Below are positions 58,072 through 64,000 of a stretch of DNA of 64,000 bases, piece by piece. The stretch spans positions 3,038,001-3,102,000 of the forward strand of contig OZ255625.1 of assembly GCA_965276755.1 (NCBI GenBank). The letters run 5' to 3'. Origin of the DNA: CAJCIS01 sp965276755. Its GTDB lineage: Bacteria > Pseudomonadota > Alphaproteobacteria > Acetobacterales > Acetobacteraceae. How positions within the stretch are numbered: the stretch's first letter is position 1; every line of letters starts with the position of its first letter. Position numbers and translations under genes: made by a program. The notes below the pieces were generated by a model. It made no database searches. It was not told the origin of the DNA and saw only the letters and a list, made by a program, of their open reading frames with translations.

Positions 58072-59070
58072 CTACAAGTTGCCCGACTGGCTAAAGCGGA
58101 AACTGATCGCCGGATCGTCGGCGGAGCGGTCGCCGGCGGACATGATGGCCACGCGCAGCAGCAGGCTGCCGAGCAGCACGGCGCCCGAGGCGATGTCGCC
58201 CGGGCGGCGCGCATCGCGCGAACCGAAGGCCAGGCCTGCGGCGTGTGCGGCCATCGGCAGCATGATCCCGGCGGCATTGACGCCGAGCGTTTCCACCCAG
58301 CCCCAGCCGCCATCCAGCGCCTCATCCACGCCGCGCTGGCGGTAGGTCGCGTGGCTGACTGCGCCGGCGGCAAATTCCGCGGTCAGCGCCGCCAGCGCGA
58401 TCTTGTCCAGGCTTATTCGGTTGCGCGGCGAGCGCTCGAACAGGCGCAGCGCCGCGGCCCCCGCAGCCACGGCAGACGCACCGAAGCGCACCGCCAATGA
58501 GCGTGGAGCCGCCGCCCACAGCGGCGTGCTCGTGGCCGAGAGGAGGGACGCGGTGTAGGTGGACAAACCCGCACCGGCAATTGCCGCCGGCACGTGCGCC
58601 ACGCGTGCGATGGCCCGCAGCCAGGGTGCGCGACCGACCCTGTCCGCGGCGAATTGCGCGCCGGCGCTGGCGAGGGCCGCACCGGAAAACGCCATCAGTA
58701 TCCATGTGCCAATCGACATGGGCGAGGTTTTCTTGGCAATGCGCAGCATGTTGTAAAAACGCTTGGGCGTGTGCAGGTCATAGACCAGCAGCGCGGAGCC
58801 GATGGTTGGCGCCAGCAGCGACAAATATCGGCCGTGCCGTGCCATGCCGCTGGCGCGCCGGCCTGACACGGCCTCCGCCACGCCGGAAATAAGCATCGCC
58901 GAACCCGACACACCGGCGAGAAAGATGTAGCCGCCGACTACCCAATTCTGAAAGGGTGCGGATTTGAGCTGCGGCCGGCCGTAATAGGTCGGACCCTCCC
59001 AGCGCCCACGCGGGGCGATGGTGTCATGCGCGTCGACGCCCACGATCGGCTTGTCGTCTGGATCGTGCAT
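58072..59070 (-). CDS. NrfD-like membrane subunit of formate dehydrogenase
   Basis: The 332-residue protein has about eight to nine hydrophobic helices. The NrfD/polysulfide-reductase-type start is YYGRPQLKSAPFQNWVVGGYIFLAGVSGSAMLI, followed by YDLHTPKRFYNMLRI. NrfD proteins anchor molybdo-iron-sulfur oxidoreductases and pass electrons to quinone without haem. It is the last gene of the operon, 3 bases after the iron-sulfur subunit, so it probably replaces the cytochrome b subunit of FDH-N. Confidence 0.88.
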   Translation of the reverse strand: MHDPDDKPIVGVDAHDTIAPRGRWEGPTYYGRPQLKSAPFQNWVVGGYIFLAGVSGSAMLISGVAEAVSGRRASGMARHGRYLSLLAPTIGSALLVYDLHTPKRFYNMLRIAKKTSPMSIGTWILMAFSGAALASAGAQFAADRVGRAPWLRAIARVAHVPAAIAGAGLSTYTASLLSATSTPLWAAAPRSLAVRFGASAVAAGAAALRLFERSPRNRISLDKIALAALTAEFAAGAVSHATYRQRGVDEALDGGWGWVETLGVNAAGIMLPMAAHAAGLAFGSRDARRPGDIASGAVLLGSLLLRVAIMSAGDRSADDPAISFRFSQSGNL

Positions 59071-59073
59071 GGC

Positions 59074-59970
59074 CTAATCCCGCCGTGAAAAAGCCGACGC
59101 GGCGAGTAGTGCCAGCCCAGCCATCGTTGCCAAGCCCGAGAGCAGACTGGGTGCCACGCGGCGTGATGCGCGCGTCGGTGCGGCAGGCAAATTGTAGATC
59201 TCCGGCCGCTCGGTCAGCAGGAAGAACGCGTTGAGGTGGCCAAGTCCGCCGGTCGCACCGGGGGAGTCCGGCACACCATAGAGATAGGCGCTCGGCACGC
59301 CCACTTCGTGCAAATGTTCGACACGGGCCTGCGCGCGGGCCTGCAGATCGTGCACTTCGCCGAACTGGATGCTGTCGGTGGGACAGGATTTGGCGCAGGC
59401 CGGCTCAAGGCCGCCTTTGAGGCGATCGTAGCACAGCGTGCATTTATGCGCCTTGCCGTCCAGCGTGCTGACATCGATCACGCCAAACGGGCAGGCCGGC
59501 ACGCAATAGCCGCAGCCATTGCAGATATCCTGCTGCACGACGACGGTATCGAATTCGGTCTTGAACAGCGATCCGGTCGGGCAGGCTTCCAGGCAGGGCG
59601 CGTTGTGGCAGTGCTTGCACACGTCGCTCATCATCAGCCAGCCGCTTTGGAAGGGGCGCTGTCCCTCGGCGCGCACGCCGGATGTGCCGCGCTGTTCGAC
59701 AAAGGCCACGTGCCGCCAGGTGTTGGCCGACAGTGCGCCGGTGTTGTCGTAGCTCTGTCCTGTCATGCCTAGATTGTCGGCGGGCAGGTTGTTCCATTCC
59801 TTGCAGGCGACTTCGCAAGCCTTGCAGCCGATGCACACCGTTGTGTCGGTGAAAAACCCGTAGGATTTGCCGGGCTCGATCAGCACGCCCGCGGTGATCT
59901 GGCTTTCGTTCGGGATGACGGCAGAAAATTGCGATGCGGTCTGCTCGCGGGCGCGGGGGTGCATTTCCAT
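59074..59970 (-). CDS. fdhB: Formate dehydrogenase iron-sulfur subunit
   Basis: From ATG 59970 the protein has 298 residues. It carries four ferredoxin-type cysteine clusters: CIGCKACEVACKEWN, CKHCHNAPCLEACPTG, CNGCGYCVPACPFG and KCTLCYDRL...CAKSCPTDSI. A C-terminal hydrophobic helix follows (LLSGLATMAGLALLAASAF). It relays electrons from the molybdenum subunit to the NrfD anchor. The frame upstream of 59970 crosses a T/A-rich repeat and is not native. Confidence 0.94.
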   Translation of the reverse strand: MEMHPRAREQTASQFSAVIPNESQITAGVLIEPGKSYGFFTDTTVCIGCKACEVACKEWNNLPADNLGMTGQSYDNTGALSANTWRHVAFVEQRGTSGVRAEGQRPFQSGWLMMSDVCKHCHNAPCLEACPTGSLFKTEFDTVVVQQDICNGCGYCVPACPFGVIDVSTLDGKAHKCTLCYDRLKGGLEPACAKSCPTDSIQFGEVHDLQARAQARVEHLHEVGVPSAYLYGVPDSPGATGGLGHLNAFFLLTERPEIYNLPAAPTRASRRVAPSLLSGLATMAGLALLAASAFSRRD

Positions 59971-60004
59971 TGGGCGGGCTCCACTAATGACTATCGCGGA
60001 CGAA

Positions 60005-60056
60005 CTTGCAAAAGTCTTTTGGTTCTTTTCTTCAGAAAAGAACATCCTTCCTTGCT
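60005..60056. repeat. T/A-rich hairpin repeat, copy in FDH operon
   Basis: CAAAAGTCTTTTGGTTCTTT, TCTTCAGAAAAGAACATCC and TTCCTT form the same unit as 5909-6013 in the opposite orientation. It lies between the 76-residue gene and fdhB on the minus strand. The last residues of the 60032 frame (ARKDVLF) come from the repeat. Confidence 0.8.
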
Positions 60057-60262
60057 ATAGCCGTCGCCAAATTCCCGATCATATTGCGCGCCGGCGAATA
60101 CCGCACCTCCACGCGCGCCTGCTCCCGCGCCAGCGCTTGCAATTGCGCAGGCTCCGCCGCGGCATTCGCGCCAAGCGTGAAGAAGTGCGCCACCCCTGCC
60201 TCGTCGCGCAACTGAAAGCGCGATTCCTGTACCAGCAGAACGATGCCGACCATGCATTTCAT
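60032..60262 (-). CDS. Small hypothetical protein in FDH operon
   Basis: This 76-residue frame from ATG 60262 overlaps the preceding stop as ATGA. It reads KCMVGIVLLVQESRFQLRDEAGVAHFFTLG and then a helical tail (AEPAQLQALAREQARVEVRYSPARNMIGNLA). It looks like a small OB/beta-barrel type protein. It lies between fdhA and the iron-sulfur gene, so a role in dehydrogenase assembly is possible. The C-terminus runs into a repeat. Family not identified. Confidence 0.65.
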   Translation of the reverse strand: MKCMVGIVLLVQESRFQLRDEAGVAHFFTLGANAAAEPAQLQALAREQARVEVRYSPARNMIGNLATAIARKDVLF

Positions 60263-60552
60263 GCCTCGATGCGCCCGAGCCAGGCGCGCGATTTCTCCAG
60301 CTCCACCCAAGGGATAGCGCCCAGCGGAAAATGGCACGCGAGCACGATGCTGATCACGGCATTGACGTGTTCCAATGCGTGGCGGCTTGCCTCGTTCGCG
60401 CCCTGCGCGCGCTGCCGCTTGGCCAATTGATCCCGCGCCGCACTCAGATGCTGCGCGGCTTGGGAGAACAGCGCGCCGTCGCGCTCAGGCCGTTCGGCCA
60501 GCGCCTGATCAATGGCGCGTGAAGCTTGGCTCAGGTGCTCGTCAGGATCCAT
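60259..60552 (-). CDS. Small helical protein overlapping fdhA end
   Basis: This 97-residue frame from ATG 60552 overlaps the last 11 bases of fdhA. It is all helical: DEHLSQASRAIDQALAERPE, ALFSQAAQHLSAARDQLAKR and ASRHALEHVNAVISIVLACHFP, ending in a Trp-containing WVELEKSRAWLG segment. Small proteins of this type appear after Sec-formate dehydrogenases in my recollection. It could be a chaperone or maturation factor. Tight overlaps on both sides show it is part of the operon. Confidence 0.7.
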   Translation of the reverse strand: MDPDEHLSQASRAIDQALAERPERDGALFSQAAQHLSAARDQLAKRQRAQGANEASRHALEHVNAVISIVLACHFPLGAIPWVELEKSRAWLGRIEA

Positions 60553-63500
60553 GATTGATCCCCAGGCGGCCGGGCCTGATGGCGCAGGTGACCGCCTTGG
60601 TCGAATGGATTGACGTGTTTGGATCGCCGGTAATCGCCAGCAGCACGTTGGCAATGTCGCCGTGTGCGTAGCCTTGCCAGCCGAATAGCCAGGGCATGCC
60701 GATCTGGTGCACAAGGCGCCCTGAAATAGTGAAGGGCTGCATCCGCTGGGTGACCATCGCGCGCACCTCGATCTCACCGCGCAATGTCGAGAGCACGGTC
60801 CAGCCGAGATGGGCAATGCCGAGTTCGCCCGCGAGTTCGGGCGATATTTCGACAAAGGCTTCGGGCTGCAACTCGGCAGTGTGCGGCGTGACGCGGCCGA
60901 TGATGCCGCCGCAATGCAATTCGGTCAGACGATACGTGGTGAACACGTAAGGAAAGCGCGGGTCCATCGGTGCATGCAGGGCATTGCCCGGCCGGTCCCA
61001 GATTTTCGTGCCAGGATTGAATTGCCGGGAGTACAGCGCGTTGGCCACGGGGCTCTCCGGCGGCTCGTAATGCGTAGGCAGCGGACCGTCTTTCAACCCT
61101 GTCGGTGCAAACAACTGGCATTTGCCGTCCGCCTCCATGATGAAGGGCGCGTCGCCACCAAGCGCGTCCATGCCGTGCGGACGGCGGGACCAGTCTGGCC
61201 GCTCATCAGGACGTTTCGTCGGCACGAAATCGGGCACGTCCAAGCCGGTCCATTTACCTTCACCCTCGTCCCACCAAACCATCTTCTTGCGTTCTGACCA
61301 CGGCTTGCCGTCAGCATCGGCCGACGCGCGGTTGTATAACGTGCGCCGGTTGGACGGCCAGGCGAACGCCCAGCCAAGGTGACTGCCAGGCCCGCCCGGC
61401 GCATCAGGCGTGCGCGCGCGCGCAACGTTGTGGCCCGCCTTCGGATAGACGCCGCAATACATCCAGCCACCGCAGGCAGTGCTGCCGTCATCCTTCAAAT
61501 CGTGATAGCGCGCAACCTGCTTACGATCTGCCACGGTATAACCGTTGATTTCGCGTAATACCGCTTCCGCGTCAGGTTCGGCGCGTTCGCCGCGTTCGGG
61601 ATATTCCCACGTCAACGCCTGGATGGCCACATCACGCGAGAGCGTGCTGCCGGCGTAGATTTGCTTGAGGCGCTTGCCGAGATGATAGATGAACCACAGA
61701 TCCGATCGGCTGTCGCCCGGCGCGTCCAGCACCACGTCATGCCATTGCACCAGGCGGGACGTGTTGGTGACCGTGCCGTCCTTTTCGCCTGGCAGGGCGG
61801 TGGGCAGGAAGAAGATTTCCGTGCCGATATCTGCAGGTGCCAGTTCGCCGCGCTGCACCAGCCGGCCTTTCTGCCAGAAATTTGCGGTTTCGATCATGGC
61901 GAAATCGCGCACCACCAGCCAGTCCAGCCGCGCCAGCCCGCGCTCGACCAGATCGGAATTGACGGCACCCACCACCGGGTTCTGCCCCAGGATGAACTGC
62001 CCTTTGGTCACGCCATCGACCATAGACAGCGTCATAGGCAATTGCGAGACGTCACCGGTGAGTTTTGGGATATGCTGATAGGCCCATTCGTTATCCGCGC
62101 GCGCGTTCTCGCCATACCACGCTTTGAGCAGGCTGATGACGTATTTGGGCATGTTGCTCCACCAGCCAGTGGTGGGCGTTTCGGTGTGCAGGTACTCGCC
62201 GATCGTGGCGTGCTGGGCAAACGCGTTGGGCTGCGGCAGGTACGTTGGCAGCATGTTGTACAGTGTGGGGATATCGGTGCTGCCCTGGATGCTGGCGTGC
62301 CCGCGCAGCGCCATGATGCCGCCGCCCGGCCGGCCGATATTGCCCAGCAGCCCCTGGATGATCGATGCCGCGCGGATGATCTGCACGCCCACCGTATGGT
62401 GCGTCCAGCCGACCGCGTAGCAGATGGCGCCGGTGCGCTCCCGCCCGGAATTGCGCGCCATTGCATCCGCTATTTGCAGAAAAATCTCTCGCTTGCAGCC
62501 CGTGATGCGCTCGACCATCTCCGGCGTGTAGCGCGCATAATGCCGGCGCATGATTTGATAGACGCAGTTGGGATGTGTCAGCGTCGGGTCAGTCGGCGGC
62601 GGACCCTCGTTCATGCTCTGAAAATCGTTGCCTTCGGACTGCACCTGTTTGACCACGCCATGATCGGAAACCGCGGAGGGCACGGTCTTGCCCTTGTACT
62701 GCCAGGTGTCTTCCTTGTAGGTGCCGGTGTCGGGATCGAAGCCGGAAAAGACGCCGTCATTCTCCTCGGGGTCGCTGTACCCGTCCTCGATAATGTGGGC
62801 GATGTTGGAATAGGCCATCGCGAATTCGCGGAACCACAGATCGTTTTCCAATATGTGGCGGATGATGCCGCCGAGGAAGGCGATATCGCTGCCCGAGCGG
62901 ATCGGCGCGTGAATATCGGCCAGCGCAGAGGTGCGCGTGAAACGCGGATCGACATGGATAACCTTCGCGCCGCGCTGCTGCGCCTCGACCACAAAGCGAA
63001 ACGCAATCGGATGGTTCTCCGCCATGTTGGAGCCCATGATCACGATGCAATCGGCATTGGCCAGATCCCACAGGGACATCGTGGCCGCGCCGCGTCCGAA
63101 GGAGGTGCCCAAACTGGGCACCGAAGAGGAGTGTCAGATTCTGGCCTGGTTTTCGATACTCACCATGCCGAGGCCGCCGTTGAACAGCTTCTTGATGAGA
63201 TAATTTTCTTCATTGTCCAGCGTGGCACCGCCAAGCGATCCCACACCTACGCAATGATTGACGCGCCTGCCATCCGGCAGCGTCTCGACAAAACTGTCAT
63301 CGCGGGTCTGCTTTGTCAGTTGCGCAATGCGCTCCATCGCCCAATCCAGCGGGCGCTCTTCCCACTCCTCTGCATGCGGCGCGCGATAGAGCACGGTATT
63401 GATGCGTTGGGGCGAAAGCAGCACGCCCAACGTAGCCGCCCCCTTCGGGCAGAGCGTGCCGGCATTGACCGGGCTGCGCGGATCGCCCTCTATATGAATG

Positions 63501-63733
63501 GGCTTGCCGTCCTTGGCATAAATCAGCTGGCTGCAGCCCACCGCGCAGAAGGGGCAGATGCTGGTGCCCACCGTATCGGCCTGCTCCAAACGCGGACGCA
63601 ATGTGCGTGAGGCCTCGCTTTTTGCCGCCTCGCGCAACGGATCTCCGCCTGCCATCTGCCTCGGCAGGGACCAATCGGCCAGGAAGCCCATGGCGCGGTC
63701 ATGCAAACTGCGCCTTAGAGGTTTGCGGGGCAT
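60542..63733 (-). CDS. fdhA: Formate dehydrogenase catalytic subunit, selenocysteine-containing
   Basis: Read from ATG 63733 to the stop at 60542 the protein has 1063 residues, with UGA codon 200 (63134-63136) read as selenocysteine. The flanks IENQARI-U-HSSSVPSLGTSFGRGA match Sec formate dehydrogenases of the FDH-N type. An N-terminal 4Fe-4S cluster is formed by Cys60, Cys63, Cys67 and Cys95 (ICPFCAVGC...LCPKG). Molybdopterin regions follow (MGSNMAENHPIAFRFV; CYAVGWTHHTVGVQ; GNIGRPGGGIMALRGHASIQG). No twin-arginine signal is evident, unlike E. coli FdnG. If UGA were a stop, both halves would be useless, and the second half has no ribosome site. selD follows upstream. Confidence 0.95.
63104..63136 (-). 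promoter_or_regulatory. Bacterial SECIS-like element with UGA(Sec)
   Basis: In the mRNA, UGA (63134-63136) is followed after 11 bases by GGUGCCC-AGUUU-GGGCACC, a perfect 7-bp stem (63104-63122 in genome coordinates). Its loop contains GU, the element SelB recognises in E. coli SECIS. Spacing (19 bases to GU) is within the bacterial range. The bulged U found in the E. coli stem is not present. Confidence 0.8.
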
Positions 63734-63748
63734 CGCAGCACTCTCCAG

Positions 63749-63800
63749 AAGGAAGGAAGGTCTTCTTTTTTGAAAAAAAGAAGCAAAAAACTTTGGTCTG
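63749..63800. repeat. T/A-rich hairpin repeat upstream of fdhA
   Basis: AAGGAAGGTCTTCTTTTTTG, AAAAAAAGAAGCAAAAAACTTTGG. The copy lies in the 96-base spacer between selD and fdhA, so it may separate or attenuate the two transcription units. Same family as 5909-6013, 44386-44424 and 60005-60056. Confidence 0.85.
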
Positions 63801-63829
63801 TTTGACCGTGGCACGCGGCGGCCACGTCG

Positions 63830-64000
63830 TCACCTATCGGCGTGAAGCACAATTCCTTGAACGTCACAAACCAACGCTCCAATGATCGCTGCGCGCCCAA
63901 ATCCCGCCGCCTGCACAGCGCCTAGCACATCCGCCGCTCGCGCCGCCGCCACCGCAATCAGCAACCCGCCACTGGTCTGCGGATCGCACAACAGCCCGCG
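63830..64000 (-). CDS. selD: Selenide, water dikinase, C-terminal part (cut by window edge)
   Basis: The visible 56 residues read RGLLCDPQTSGGLLIAV and then a helical stretch and GALV-D-QGIVLHADR before TGA at 63830. D-P-Q-T-S-G-G-L-L is the SelD signature near the C-terminus. SelD makes selenophosphate for selenocysteine and selenouridine. It lies directly upstream of the Sec-dependent fdhA on the same strand, supporting the recoding call. The N-terminal domains are outside the window. Confidence 0.92.
   Translation of the reverse strand, partial: RGLLCDPQTSGGLLIAVAAARAADVLGAVQAAGFGRAAIIGALVCDVQGIVLHADR

Noticed and set aside
63134..63136. fdhA as a pseudogene split by a stop codon
   Set aside because: The UGA has the exact selenocysteine context, a SECIS-like hairpin follows it, and selD is adjacent. 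The second half has no ribosome binding site.

Overview
The window is high-GC DNA with alphaproteobacterial gene order. It most likely comes from a member of the Acetobacteraceae/Rhodospirillales. This is inferred from the division and cell-wall cluster layout, the rnpB-mraZ neighbourhood, the ubiquinone genes ubiG and ubiE, lipid A genes and a DNPR-type (meso-diaminopimelate) MurE. It is a chromosomal core region with several foreign insertions and many small palindromic repeats.

Region 1 (1-21.3 kb), mostly minus strand, is the envelope biogenesis operon. In transcription order it runs pyrH, (MFS exporter), frr, uppS, cdsA, dxr, rseP, bamA, ompH/skp, lpxD, fabZ, lpxA, then a GFA-family gene. 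It covers UMP synthesis, ribosome recycling, isoprenoid and undecaprenyl synthesis, phospholipid and lipid A synthesis, and outer-membrane protein assembly. Three foreign stretches break it. An IS1-like transposon with passenger genes (17988-20541, exact 8-bp target duplication) lies between pyrH and the MFS gene. A 1.6-kb block carrying a RelE/ParE toxin-antitoxin pair lies between rseP and bamA, flanked by two diverged copies of the rseP 3' end. A lower-GC segment (about 1.3-2.7 kb) truncates the GFA gene. Partial lysC and divergent ubiG lie at the left edge.

Region 2 (22.5-43.2 kb), plus strand, is the RNase P RNA gene followed by a full dcw cluster: mraZ, rsmH, ftsL, ftsI, murE, murF, mraY, murD, ftsW, murG, murC, murB, ddl, ftsQ, ftsA, ftsZ and then lpxC. 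Most junctions are 4-base overlaps (ATGA/GTGA/TGATG), so it reads as one translationally coupled unit. A three-repeat MraZ operator lies about 75 bases before mraZ.

Region 3 (43.2-58 kb) is mixed housekeeping and accessory DNA: a VTT-domain membrane protein, dut, coaBC, ubiE, mutM, a CadC-like regulator divergent from a secreted GloVer-repeat protein, a Panacea-domain gene with a small membrane-protein ORF downstream, DUF1810, an RsmB-like rRNA methyltransferase, a GNAT acetyltransferase, and a methyltransferase/glycosidase pair.

Region 4 (58-64 kb), minus strand, is a selenocysteine formate dehydrogenase operon: selD (partial), then fdhA with an in-frame UGA at codon 200 and a SECIS-like hairpin, two small proteins, a four-cluster iron-sulfur subunit and an NrfD membrane anchor.

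Four repeat types recur between genes: G-rich palindromes with ATGACGGGGGG cores, CCAGGGGC..GCCCCTGG palindromes, T/A-rich TTCTTTTTTGAAAAAAAGAA hairpins, and two MITE-like elements with terminal inverted repeats. One MITE copy has a perfect 10-bp target duplication and another is nested inside a G-rich palindrome. The reading frames of several genes end inside these repeats.
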